Below are positions 43,827 to 52,022 of a stretch of DNA of 64,000 bases, one piece after another; the first letter of the stretch is position 1; the number at the start of each line of letters is the position of its first letter. This stretch comes from Pseudomonas sp. N3-W (GTDB lineage Bacteria > Pseudomonadota > Gammaproteobacteria > Pseudomonadales > Pseudomonadaceae): assembly GCF_024970185.1 (NCBI RefSeq), contig NZ_CP103965.1, positions 6,095,001-6,159,000 on the forward strand, read 5' to 3'. Below the pieces are notes generated by a model that saw only the letters and a list, made by a program, of their open reading frames with translations, ran no database searches and had not been told where the DNA came from. The position numbers and the translations under genes are program-made.

Positions 43827-45887
43827 TTAGAAATCCTTGCACAACCGCAACGCGTCATAGATCGCCGCGTGGGTGTTGCGCTGGGCCACGCAGTCGCCGA
43901 TGCGGAACAGCAAATAGCCGTCCCCCGGTTGGCTCAGCGATGGCTGCGGCTTGATCGCGAACAGGGCTTCGATGTCCATCTGGCCCTTGTTGCGCGAGCC
44001 CTCTTTGAGCGCGTAATAGATTTCTTCGTCCGGACGCACGCCGTTTTCCACCACCACCTGGTCCACCACCCGCTCCTCTCTGGCGCCGGTGTATTCGTTC
44101 TCCAGCACCGCCACCAGCTTGTCGCCTTCGCGGTAGACCTTCTCCAGCATCATGTCGCCGGTCATGATCACTTCTTTGGGGTACATGCTGCGGTAGTAGG
44201 TCGGGAACGATGTGCCGCCAATCGCCACGCCCGGCTTGATGTCGTCGGTGACGATCTCGACCTGGCTGCCCTTGTCGGCGAGGAAGTCTGCAGTGGACAT
44301 CCCGGTGAATTCGCAAATGGTGTCGTAGACCAGCACGTTCTTGCCCGGCGCCACTTTGCCGTCAAGGATGTCCCAACTGCTGACCACCAGGCCTTCCGCC
44401 GCGCCCCAGTGTTCGTTCTGTTCCAGGAACGGATGCCCGCCAACGGCGAGCACCACCACGTCCGGGCGCAGGTCGAGGATGGTCGGCGCATCCGCCGCCA
44501 CGCCCAGACGCAGATCGACTTTCAACCGCGCCAGCTCCAGCTGGAACCAGCGGGTGATGCCGGCAATCTGGTCCCGTTGCGGGGCTTTCGAGGCGGTGGT
44601 GATCTGCCCGCCGATGAATTCTTTTTTCTCGAACAGCGTCACGTCATGGCCACGTTCGGCCGCCACGCGAGCCGCTTCCATCCCCGCAGGCCCGGCACCG
44701 ACCACCACGACCTTGCGTTTGACACCGGTCGATTTCTCGATGATGTGCGGTACGCCCATGTATTCACGGGAGGTCGCGGCGTTCTGGATGCACAACACGT
44801 CCAGGCCCTGGTACTGACGGTCGATGCAGTAGTTGGCCCCGACGCACTGTTTGATCTGGTCGATCTGGCCCATCTTGATCTTGGCGATCAGGTGCGGATC
44901 GGCAATGTGGGCGCGGGTCATGCCGACCATGTCCACATAGCCACCTTCCAGAATACGCGTGGCCTGGTTCGGGTCCTTGATGTTCTGCGCGTGCAGCACC
45001 GGGGCCTTGACCACTTCCTTGATCCCGGCCGCCAGGTGCAGGAACGGCTCCGGTGGATAACTCATGTTCGGGATCACGTTGGCCAGGGTGTTGTGGGTGT
45101 CGCAACCCGAACCCACGACGCCGATGAAATCGAGCATGCCGGTGTCGTCGTAATACTTGGCGATTTGTTTCATGTCCTCGTGGGACAAGCCGTCCGGGTG
45201 AAACTCGTCACCGCACAGACGAATGCCGACGCAAAAATCCGGGCCGACTTCAGCGCGCACGGCCTTCAGCACTTCCAGGCCGAAACGCATGCGGTTCTCG
45301 AAGCTGCCGCCCCATTCGTCGGTACGTTTGTTGACGCGCGGGCTCCAGAACTGGTCGATCATGTGCTGGTGCACAGCGGACAATTCGACGCCATCCAGGC
45401 CACCGGCCTTGGCCCGCGCTGCAGCGCTGGCGTAGTTGCCGATCACCCGCCAGATTTCTTCCGGCTCGATGGTCTTGCAGGTCGCACGGTGCACCGGTTC
45501 GCGGATGCCAGACGGCGACAGCAGGGTTGGCCAGTGCTCACCGTCCCAACGCGAGCGTCGGCCCATGTGAGTAATCTGGATCATGATCTTGGCGCCATGC
45601 TTGTGCATGGCATCGGCCAGGTTCTGGAAATGCGGGATGATCCGGTCGTCCGCCAGGTTGACCGATTTCCACCAGCCTTGCGGGCTGTCGATGGCCACGC
45701 TGGAGGAACCGCCGCAAATCGCCAGGCCGATCCCGCCCTTGGCTTTCTCTTCGTAATACTTGACGTACCGGTCGGTGGTCATGCCGCCGTCGGTGGCATA
45801 GACCTCGGCGTGCGCGGTGCTGAGCACGCGGTTGCGGATGGTCAGTTTGCCGATCTGGATCGGCTGGAACATTGCTTCGAAAGCCAT
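43827..45887 (-). CDS. dgcA: Dimethylglycine demethylase subunit DgcA
   Basis: DgcA oxidises dimethylglycine to sarcosine. The 686-residue protein resembles trimethylamine dehydrogenase: an N-terminal FMN-binding TIM barrel (MFQPIQIGKLTIRNRV), a cysteine cluster near residue 345, and a C-terminal NAD/FAD-type domain (KVVVVGAGPAGMEAARVAAE). In the cluster, CVGANYC followed 11 residues later by C, one of the four cysteines of trimethylamine dehydrogenase is replaced by Ala. It starts the dgcA-dgcB-etf run. Confidence 0.94.
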   Translation of the reverse strand: MAFEAMFQPIQIGKLTIRNRVLSTAHAEVYATDGGMTTDRYVKYYEEKAKGGIGLAICGGSSSVAIDSPQGWWKSVNLADDRIIPHFQNLADAMHKHGAKIMIQITHMGRRSRWDGEHWPTLLSPSGIREPVHRATCKTIEPEEIWRVIGNYASAAARAKAGGLDGVELSAVHQHMIDQFWSPRVNKRTDEWGGSFENRMRFGLEVLKAVRAEVGPDFCVGIRLCGDEFHPDGLSHEDMKQIAKYYDDTGMLDFIGVVGSGCDTHNTLANVIPNMSYPPEPFLHLAAGIKEVVKAPVLHAQNIKDPNQATRILEGGYVDMVGMTRAHIADPHLIAKIKMGQIDQIKQCVGANYCIDRQYQGLDVLCIQNAATSREYMGVPHIIEKSTGVKRKVVVVGAGPAGMEAARVAAERGHDVTLFEKKEFIGGQITTASKAPQRDQIAGITRWFQLELARLKVDLRLGVAADAPTILDLRPDVVVLAVGGHPFLEQNEHWGAAEGLVVSSWDILDGKVAPGKNVLVYDTICEFTGMSTADFLADKGSQVEIVTDDIKPGVAIGGTSFPTYYRSMYPKEVIMTGDMMLEKVYREGDKLVAVLENEYTGAREERVVDQVVVENGVRPDEEIYYALKEGSRNKGQMDIEALFAIKPQPSLSQPGDGYLLFRIGDCVAQRNTHAAIYDALRLCKDF

Positions 45888-45902
45888 GGCGCGGTCCTCG
45901 AC

Positions 45903-46433
45903 TTACAACGGCTTGACGGTGAACAGGCCGTCGTCGTGGCCCTCTTCGGAGCCACCGTAGACTTGTTCGGCCACGGTGCGGAGGCTGCTGCCACGGGCTT
46001 GCAGAATCTGGTCCATGGCCCCGGCAAACCAGCCGGTGAACATGTAGTCGACCTTGCGCCCGACCTTGCCGTACACGTAGACGAACGCCGAGTGTTCAAG
46101 CTTGACGCTGGCAGTGCCTTTGTCGAGGTCGATGTCCTGAATCTTGAACAGGCCCCAGCCGCGTTGCGACAGGCGCTTCATGTAATGCTCGAATACCGCG
46201 ACGCCTTCCAGGCCATGGCATTCGGCTTCTTTTTCACACCAGTGCCAGGCCGATTTGTAGCCGGCCTTGTAGAGAATCTCGGCATACGCATCGGCGCCCA
46301 GCACTTCCTCGATGCCCATGTGGTTGTTGACGAAGAAATGGCGCGGCACGTACAGCATCGGCAGGGCGTCGGAGGTCCAGACACCGGTTTCGCTGTCGAC
46401 TTCGATTGGCAATTGCGGGGCGATCTTGGCCAT
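45903..46433 (-). CDS. DUF5943 domain protein
   Basis: The 176-residue cytoplasmic protein matches the small protein encoded next to dgcA in pseudomonads (PA5397-like, DUF5943). It has the segments YVPRHFFVNNHMG, EAECHGLEGVAVFEHYM and KVDYMFTGWFAGAMDQI, and looks like a V4R-type small-ligand-binding fold. It lies 15 bp before dgcA on the same strand and is likely co-expressed. The role in dimethylglycine oxidation is not known. Confidence 0.82.
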   Translation of the reverse strand: MAKIAPQLPIEVDSETGVWTSDALPMLYVPRHFFVNNHMGIEEVLGADAYAEILYKAGYKSAWHWCEKEAECHGLEGVAVFEHYMKRLSQRGWGLFKIQDIDLDKGTASVKLEHSAFVYVYGKVGRKVDYMFTGWFAGAMDQILQARGSSLRTVAEQVYGGSEEGHDDGLFTVKPL

Positions 46434-46511
46434 GGAAACTTAACTCCGGAAAATTCGGTTTGTTGCCCGCTGCACGGACGGCAGCGGGTAAGGATTCGTA
46501 AGTGCGGCGGC

Positions 46512-47489
46512 TTATTCGCCCCAGACGTCTCTCAGGACACTGACCCAGTTTTCGCCCATGATCTTGCGCACCACGCGCTCGGAGTGGCCGCGCTTGAGCA
46601 GCGTCTCGGTCAGGTTAGGGAACTCGCCCACGGTGCGGATGCCCAGCGGGTTGATGATCTTGCCGAAGCTGGTCAGACGGCGGGCATAGCCCTTGTCGTG
46701 GGTCAGCATTTCGAAGAAGTCCTGGCCGTGACCCTGGGTAAAGTCGGTGCCGATGCCGATGGCGTCTTCGCCGACGATGTTCATGGTGTATTCGATGGCT
46801 TCGGCGTAGTCGTCGATGGTCGAATCGATGCCCTTGGCCAGGAACGGCGCGAACATGGTCACGCCGACAAAACCACCGTGGTCGGCAATGAACTTGAGCT
46901 CTTCATCGGATTTGTTGCGCGGGTGCTCTTTGAGACCCGACGGCAGGCAGTGGGAATAGCAGACCGGTTTTTTCGATTCGAGGATGACTTCTTCGGACGT
47001 CTTGGAGCCGACGTGGGACAAGTCGCACATGATGCCGACACGGTTCATCTCGGCGACGACTTCGCGACCGAAACCCGACAGGCCGCCATCACGCTCGTAG
47101 CAACCGGTGCCGACGAGGTTCTGGGTGTTGTAGCACATCTGCACCACGCCCACGCCGAGCTGCTTGAAGATCTCGATGTAGCCCAGCTGGTCTTCAAAGG
47201 CATGGGCGTTCTGGAAGCCGAAGATGATCCCGGTCTTGCCCTGCTCCTTGGCTTTGCGGATGTCGGCGGTGGTTTTCACCGGGATCACCAGGTCGCTGTT
47301 CTCGCGGATCAGTTTCTGGCTGGCGGCAATGTTGTTGATGGTGGCCTGGAAGCCCTCCCACACCGACACGGTGCAGTTGGCTGCGGTCAGACCGCCCTTG
47401 CGCATGTCTTCGAACAGCTCACGGTTCCACTTGGCAATGATCAGCCCGTCGATAACGATGCTGTCGGCGTGCAATTCGGCTGGGCTCAT
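46512..47489 (-). CDS. Membrane dipeptidase-family (M19) protein with altered metal site
   Basis: The 325-residue protein belongs to the renal dipeptidase family by its overall course: CDLSHVG and YSHC carry two expected histidines, and IGIGTDFTQG is typical of the C-terminal part. The first zinc motif, normally DGHxD, reads DGLIIAKWN, and the bridging Glu region reads FGFQNAHAF, so normal metal binding seems lost. The gene opens the dgc cluster (PA5396-like). Start 47489 was chosen because family similarity begins there. Confidence 0.82.
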   Translation of the reverse strand: MSPAELHADSIVIDGLIIAKWNRELFEDMRKGGLTAANCTVSVWEGFQATINNIAASQKLIRENSDLVIPVKTTADIRKAKEQGKTGIIFGFQNAHAFEDQLGYIEIFKQLGVGVVQMCYNTQNLVGTGCYERDGGLSGFGREVVAEMNRVGIMCDLSHVGSKTSEEVILESKKPVCYSHCLPSGLKEHPRNKSDEELKFIADHGGFVGVTMFAPFLAKGIDSTIDDYAEAIEYTMNIVGEDAIGIGTDFTQGHGQDFFEMLTHDKGYARRLTSFGKIINPLGIRTVGEFPNLTETLLKRGHSERVVRKIMGENWVSVLRDVWGE

Positions 47490-47724
47490 CAGGCTGTCCC
47501 CTATTGGCGATTCATGCGCCGAATCGTCTGCCGGCGCTTTGGGGCCAGCATATGCCTCGGTGCCCGTGCAGCCGGGTGCAAAAACGACAGGGGAATTGCC
47601 GAAAGCGTCAATCGCAGGCAAACGGCTTGTCTGGCGTGCTTCTGGCTCCCTGTTCAGAACTCCGTTCTTGAGCCAGAATTCGCCGCATCTCTGGATATGC
47701 ACTGAAAAATGGGGCGGCGGCGCA

Positions 47725-48126
47725 ATGAAATCGATCTTCCTGGCTTTGGCACTGATAGCGACCGGCGTACACGCGGCCGAAGAGTCCGACAACAACCCGT
47801 GCGATGCGGTCGAAAACGACGTCCAGACCCTGGAATGCTCGGCCTACGGCAGAACCACCGCCGAACAGTTGCTCAAGGAAAACTACCAGGGCCTGACCGA
47901 ACGCCTGCAAACGGCCTACGGCAAGAACCCGACGCAACTGGCCGACATCACCGCCAAACTCAAGACCGCTCAACAGCAATGGCAGAAGACCCGGGACGCG
48001 GATTGCGCGGTGGAAGCGTTTCCGGCGACGAGCGGTAGCAAGGCATTCACCATTGCGCAGAACGATTGCGTGGCGCGGATGAGCGACGAGCGGTCGGAGT
48101 TTTTGGAGTCGATTTCGCAGGAGTGA
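47725..48126 (+). CDS. Secreted DUF1311/LprI-like protein
   Basis: The 133-residue product has a signal peptide (KSIFLALALIATGVHAAEE) and a mature domain with four to six cysteines, an EQLLKENYQGL helix and QQQWQKTRDADCAVEA. This is the lysozyme-inhibitor LprI N-terminal (DUF1311) pattern. It should be periplasmic. ATG 47725 precedes the signal peptide. It is divergent from the dipeptidase gene. Confidence 0.8.
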   Translation: MKSIFLALALIATGVHAAEESDNNPCDAVENDVQTLECSAYGRTTAEQLLKENYQGLTERLQTAYGKNPTQLADITAKLKTAQQQWQKTRDADCAVEAFPATSGSKAFTIAQNDCVARMSDERSEFLESISQE

Positions 48127-48134
48127 GGGAGGTT

Positions 48135-48350
48135 TTAGAGCGCTTGCCATACTGATTCAAGGACGGTCAGCAGCTTTTGGCTTTGCCCTTTATCGATTTC
48201 CAGATCAGCACAGCAAGCGCTCCATCCGGAAAACGCATCCAGCGTCTGTTCGATATAGCGCTCGGGCTCAAGGAAGCTGAAAGGGTTACACACTTCAATG
48301 AAGGCCTTGAGTGAGGGCCTGCCTCTCCCCCCAAATGCAGTCGTGTTCAT
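48135..48350 (-). CDS. Small hypothetical protein, 71 aa
   Basis: This frame encodes a soluble 71-residue protein (MNTTAFGGRGRPSLKAFIEV at the N-terminus) with normal-looking amino acid composition and two cysteines in SACCADLE. No clear ribosome binding site is seen and I do not recognise the family. It is convergent with the LprI-like gene. Support is moderate at best. Confidence 0.4.
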   Translation of the reverse strand: MNTTAFGGRGRPSLKAFIEVCNPFSFLEPERYIEQTLDAFSGWSACCADLEIDKGQSQKLLTVLESVWQAL

Positions 48351-48514
48351 TGCCGTGCCCGCCGGCGCTGGAAAAGGTTAGGCAAGCCGATCCAGCGCGC
48401 TGATGGCGTGGCGCTCAATGCCCGGCGATCTGCAAGGCGATCTCTGCGGGCGAATAGAGGATATGGGTATTAGCGCCTAAGCTTTGCTGATCGCAAGCCA
48501 TCCAGGTTACGGCC

Positions 48515-49123
48515 ATGCCCGAGAAAAAAGCCCACGAGGAGTTTCTGAACCCCAAGTCGATGCTGACACCGGGCATAGCCGGCTCCCTGACCATGTTCAT
48601 CACAAACACGCTGGTCAATCAGTTTGGTGTGCCCCCCAACTACACCGGGCTGCTCATCAGCATTTTGTTTGGACTCGTGGTGTTCGCCGCGACATCGACT
48701 GTGTTGTGGCAACGCTTCGTGCTTTTCGTGCTCAATTCGCTGTTCATTTTCAGCTTTGCCCTTGGCGCCAATCAGGTTGGCGTTACTGCATCAAAAAGGA
48801 CTGACGCGATTGCCCAGGCCAGTCCTCAGGCCGAGTGGTCTCTGGATGCAAACAAGGGCAAGCAAGCCTACTTTGCCAATTGGCTCGACGGTACCGTGCC
48901 TGAACGCAAGCAGTTGATCAGCACCGTGCAGGAACTTGACACCGATGTGGCCAAACGGACGCTTGAAGCATTGGGCGCGCAGTCCGCAGAACTGTCCTCG
49001 CCTCGTACCGCGCTGGAGACTCGTGCGGCCTTCTCCAGAAGCACGGAACAAGTCGAAAAGATCAGCACCGCGATCCGCAATGCAGATAAACCCGCGGTGG
49101 AAAGTCGAATTCACGAAGGCTGA
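48515..49123 (+). CDS. Hypothetical membrane protein, 202 aa
   Basis: The product has two hydrophobic segments (about residues 45-62 and 66-85; ILFGLVVFAATSTVLW and FVLFVLNSLFIFSFALGAN) and then a polar, helical C-terminal domain of about 110 residues. It looks like a membrane-anchored protein with a soluble domain. I do not recognise the family. The codon pattern is normal for the genome; AGGTT before ATG 48515 is a weak ribosome site. Confidence 0.6.
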   Translation: MPEKKAHEEFLNPKSMLTPGIAGSLTMFITNTLVNQFGVPPNYTGLLISILFGLVVFAATSTVLWQRFVLFVLNSLFIFSFALGANQVGVTASKRTDAIAQASPQAEWSLDANKGKQAYFANWLDGTVPERKQLISTVQELDTDVAKRTLEALGAQSAELSSPRTALETRAAFSRSTEQVEKISTAIRNADKPAVESRIHEG

Positions 49124-49202
49124 TCTGCACGCGCTGTGCACTGCCGGTAAGATGCCTGTACTTCACAAGGTTGCGCGTGAACCACTCATAAAAGGCTTTT
49201 GC

Positions 49203-49619
49203 ATGAAGACTTGCGGCATCGAAATCAAAGGCAGCGAAGCGATCATCGCCATCGCCTCTCTCGACGGTCAGGCGCTGAGCCACATCGCCCTGGCCACCAA
49301 GAAAATCGCTCTTGAGGATGACGACGACGCCGCCAACGTCAAAATCTTCGCTGCTCAGGTCGCCTCGTTTGTGCGTGAAAACGCCATCGACCGGATCGCG
49401 ATCAAGAAGCGCAGCAAGAAAGGCGAATTCGCCGGCGGGCCAACCACGTTCAAGATCGAGGGCGTTTTCCAGTTGCTGGAAAATTGTGAAGTGATACTGC
49501 TGTCACCGCAGACCATCAATGCGCAGAACAAGAAGTTCGCCTTTGAGCTGCCGGCGACGCTGAACAAGTATCAGCATGAAGCCTACAAGGCGGCGTGTTC
49601 TGCGCTGATGAAAAAGTAA
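49203..49619 (+). CDS. DUF3010 family protein
   Basis: The 138-residue protein begins KTCGIEIKGSEAIIAIASLD and has IKKRSKKGEFAGGPTTFKIEG, typical of DUF3010. The family has an RNase H-like look (start of the strand with Gly-Ile-Glu) and no established function. ATG 49203 gives the normal length. Its stop is directly next to the stop of the convergent ATPase gene. Confidence 0.8.
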   Translation: MKTCGIEIKGSEAIIAIASLDGQALSHIALATKKIALEDDDDAANVKIFAAQVASFVRENAIDRIAIKKRSKKGEFAGGPTTFKIEGVFQLLENCEVILLSPQTINAQNKKFAFELPATLNKYQHEAYKAACSALMKK

Positions 49620-49620
49620 G

Positions 49621-50802
49621 TTAGCCGGACTTCCGGGAGCGGTAGTGCTTGAGCCAGTCGGCGAATGACTTGTCTTCCAGCGCATACGCGCCGCGACTCG
49701 ACTTCCAGACCAGCTCTTTCTCGCGCAGGGCATCAATGCAGGCTTGAATCGTCTGGGTGCCCGGCACCGTGTCGCTGCCCATGGCTTCGAGTGCCTTGCC
49801 AACCGCCACCAGGGTGGCATCGGTGAACGGCGCGAAGGGCTCGTTGTTTTTCGAGCGTTCGACCATCACCTCCAGCACCGCGCGTTGCGGCACCGTCAGG
49901 GCGTTCCAGGCGCTTTCGAACTCGGTCCAGACGCCCGCTCGCAGCGTCTCGGCGCTGTTGCGCAACAACTCACCCAGGTTACTCGCTTCGCCGAGTTCGA
50001 GCGCCACTTCACCGATGATGCTTCGAAGCATTTCCGGGCGACGCCCCACCAGTTCAAAAGCCTGATCGATGTCGTCGGCAGAAAATTGGTTCGTCTGCGC
50101 CAGATGAGCGTTCAGATGAGCGGTGTAGGCCTTGGTAAATTCCTTGTTCAACAAGGGGAACGGCGTGACGCTCGACCCGTAAAAGGGCTGATTTCGACTG
50201 AGCACCAAGTGCGCGAGCTTGTCTCGATTGGACCCGGTCAGCACCAGCCGCAGACCGCCGACATCATCCTCTCGCCCTTGGTTAAGCTGATCGCGAGCGG
50301 CCTTGAGCCCGAACATTGCGTTAACCCCGGCCTCGGTGGTCAAGGCGTGCTGGGCTTCGTCAATCACCAGCACCACGGTCTTGCCAGCGGCGCGGTGCAG
50401 CAACTCCAGGGCCTGGGTCAGCGTGGCGCCTTCCGGCAATTGCGGCTTGCTGAAGTCCCAGGACAAGGTGCGCAGGAAACTGAGCTTTTCGATGCCGATG
50501 GACTTGGCCAGTTTGCGAATGCCTTTCTCGAACGGCACCAATGCACTGGCGATGGCGGAGGCAATCAGGTCGGCCGGGTCTTTGTCTTTATTGGCCCAGA
50601 GGTCGACATACACCGCCAGCCAACCCCGGCTTTCACATTCAGGAATCAGGTCTTCGCGCAGGAAAGTACTTTTCCCGGTACGCCGCGGCGCTGACAGAAA
50701 CAGGCCTGAGGTGTAGTTCTGAATTCCGGAACCGACCAGCCCATCGACAATATTGCGAGCCAGTTCGGGACGGCGGAACACAAAACCAGTGGGCTTTGAC
50801 AT
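49621..50802 (-). CDS. Stand-alone P-loop ATPase with winged-helix C-terminus
   Basis: The 393-residue protein has Walker A (SAPRRTGKST, about residues 37-46), Walker B (VVLVIDEAQ, about 142-150), the sensor-like VLTGSNRDKL, and a C-terminal winged-helix region from about residue 300. The plan resembles the archaeal-type (MNS/STAND-related) ATPases of COG1672. No partner toxin, nuclease or transporter is adjacent. The start has almost no ribosome site. Upstream lie a strong promoter and a long AT-rich palindrome. It sits inside an otherwise conserved catabolic neighbourhood, so recent insertion is likely. Confidence 0.8.
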   Translation of the reverse strand: MSKPTGFVFRRPELARNIVDGLVGSGIQNYTSGLFLSAPRRTGKSTFLREDLIPECESRGWLAVYVDLWANKDKDPADLIASAIASALVPFEKGIRKLAKSIGIEKLSFLRTLSWDFSKPQLPEGATLTQALELLHRAAGKTVVLVIDEAQHALTTEAGVNAMFGLKAARDQLNQGREDDVGGLRLVLTGSNRDKLAHLVLSRNQPFYGSSVTPFPLLNKEFTKAYTAHLNAHLAQTNQFSADDIDQAFELVGRRPEMLRSIIGEVALELGEASNLGELLRNSAETLRAGVWTEFESAWNALTVPQRAVLEVMVERSKNNEPFAPFTDATLVAVGKALEAMGSDTVPGTQTIQACIDALREKELVWKSSRGAYALEDKSFADWLKHYRSRKSG

Positions 50803-50807
50803 GGTTT

Positions 50808-50862
50808 TATACTCAATTATGGCTGAAGGTATAATTTATAGTCGTGAGTATAATTGAGTATA
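50808..50862. promoter_or_regulatory. Long perfect inverted repeat (operator) of the ATPase gene
   Basis: TATACTCAATTAT (50808-50820) and ATAATTGAGTATA (50850-50862) are perfectly complementary 13-bp arms, 29 bp apart. One arm lies 5 bp before the start codon, the other overlaps the -10 box and spacer of the promoter. This is the layout of a repressor operator, possibly with looping or an RNA hairpin. Confidence 0.7.
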
Positions 50863-50874
50863 AAAAGCTGTCAA
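50847..50874 (-). promoter_or_regulatory. Sigma-70 promoter of the ATPase gene
   Basis: On the minus strand, TTGACA (50874-50869) and TATACT (50852-50847) are separated by 16 bp, a near-consensus promoter. The -35 box overlaps the last codons of cdhR. The transcript would start near 50840, leaving a leader of about 38 nt. Confidence 0.65.
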
Positions 50875-51830
50875 ACCACCTCCCGTCCATCCCCCAACCG
50901 CCGCCGATCCTCCCTCGGACACCGCGCAAACCGCGCCCGATAGCTGCGGGTGAAATACGATGGCGATTCGAACCCGCAGGCGATGCTCACTTCCAGCACG
51001 CTCATGTCGGTCTGGCGCAGCAATTGCCGGGCCTTCTCCAGGCGCAGGCGCAGGTAGAAATTGCTCGGTGTGTCGTTCAGGTGCAGGCGAAACAGGCGCT
51101 CCAGCTGGCGCCGGGTGACGCTGATCGATTCGGCCAGCGCCAGCGTGCTCAGCGGTGGCTCGCTGTGCTGTTCCATCTCGCCAATCACCTGCACCAGTTT
51201 CTTGTTGCTGATGCCGTAGCGCGTGGCGACTTCCATGCGCTGGTGGTCTTTGCGTGGGCGAATGCGCCCAAGCACGAATTGCTCGCTGACCTGAATCGCC
51301 AGCGCCGGGCCGTGGGCCTGGGCGATCAGGTCGAGCATCAGGTCGATGGAGGCAGTGCCGCCCGCTGAAGTGATGCGTCGGCGATCGATCTCGAACAGCT
51401 CCTGGGTGACGCTGAGCTGTGGATAGGACTCCTTGAACGCGTCGATCGCTTCCCAGTGCAGGGTCAGGCGATGACCCTCCAGCAGACCGGCTTCGGCGAG
51501 GACAAAGCTACCGGTGTCGATGGCGCCGAGGGTCACGCCTTCGTTGTCCAGCCGGCGCAACCAGTGGTCCAGCGCCGGGGTGGCGAATTTCAGCGGTTCG
51601 AAACCGGCGACCACCAGCAGCGTCGCGCCCTTCTTCAGCGGTTCCAGTGCGGCATCGGCGTTGACCGACATGCCATTGCTGGCCAGCACCGCCCCGCCGT
51701 CCGCGCTCAGCACATGCCAGCGATACAGCTCACCGCGAAAGCGATTGGCGACCCGCAGCGGTTCGATGGCGGAGATGAAACCGATGGCCGAAAAGCCCGG
51801 CATCAACAAGAAGTAGAAATCCTGGGACAT
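50871..51830 (-). CDS. cdhR: Carnitine catabolism regulator CdhR (GlxA/AraC family)
   Basis: The 319-residue regulator has an N-terminal class-I glutamine amidotransferase-like domain (LLMPGFSAIGFISAIEPLRV) and a C-terminal AraC helix-turn-helix pair (LALAESISVTRRQLERLF; ACGFESPSYFTRSYRARF). It is the activator of carnitine dehydrogenase genes in P. aeruginosa and is here divergent from caiX and the carnitine genes. ATG 51830 fits the family start; GAGTG stands upstream. Confidence 0.9.
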   Translation of the reverse strand: MSQDFYFLLMPGFSAIGFISAIEPLRVANRFRGELYRWHVLSADGGAVLASNGMSVNADAALEPLKKGATLLVVAGFEPLKFATPALDHWLRRLDNEGVTLGAIDTGSFVLAEAGLLEGHRLTLHWEAIDAFKESYPQLSVTQELFEIDRRRITSAGGTASIDLMLDLIAQAHGPALAIQVSEQFVLGRIRPRKDHQRMEVATRYGISNKKLVQVIGEMEQHSEPPLSTLALAESISVTRRQLERLFRLHLNDTPSNFYLRLRLEKARQLLRQTDMSVLEVSIACGFESPSYFTRSYRARFARCPREDRRRLGDGREVV

Positions 51831-52022
51831 GGAGCGCACTCGGTTGGCGGGTAGCGTGGGGTCGTTGATACGCCAGTTGTCGACGGCATTCAAGGGCGCA
51901 GGTCGCTGCAGTGCAAGAGCCGGTCGCCGTAGTGCGCTTTTGCGGGCCGACAGCTGCGTAACTTGGCATCACCGGTGCGCAGATGCCGGAACCCACAATA
52001 ACGTCCTGCCGAGGAACGCGAC

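Noticed and set aside
43809..47705. A very long plus-strand open frame (1298 codons) across dgcA, the DUF5943 gene and the dipeptidase gene
   Set aside because: It runs opposite to three well-supported genes, its product is His/Val/Gln-rich without any domain, and GC-rich third positions of the real genes explain the lack of stops.
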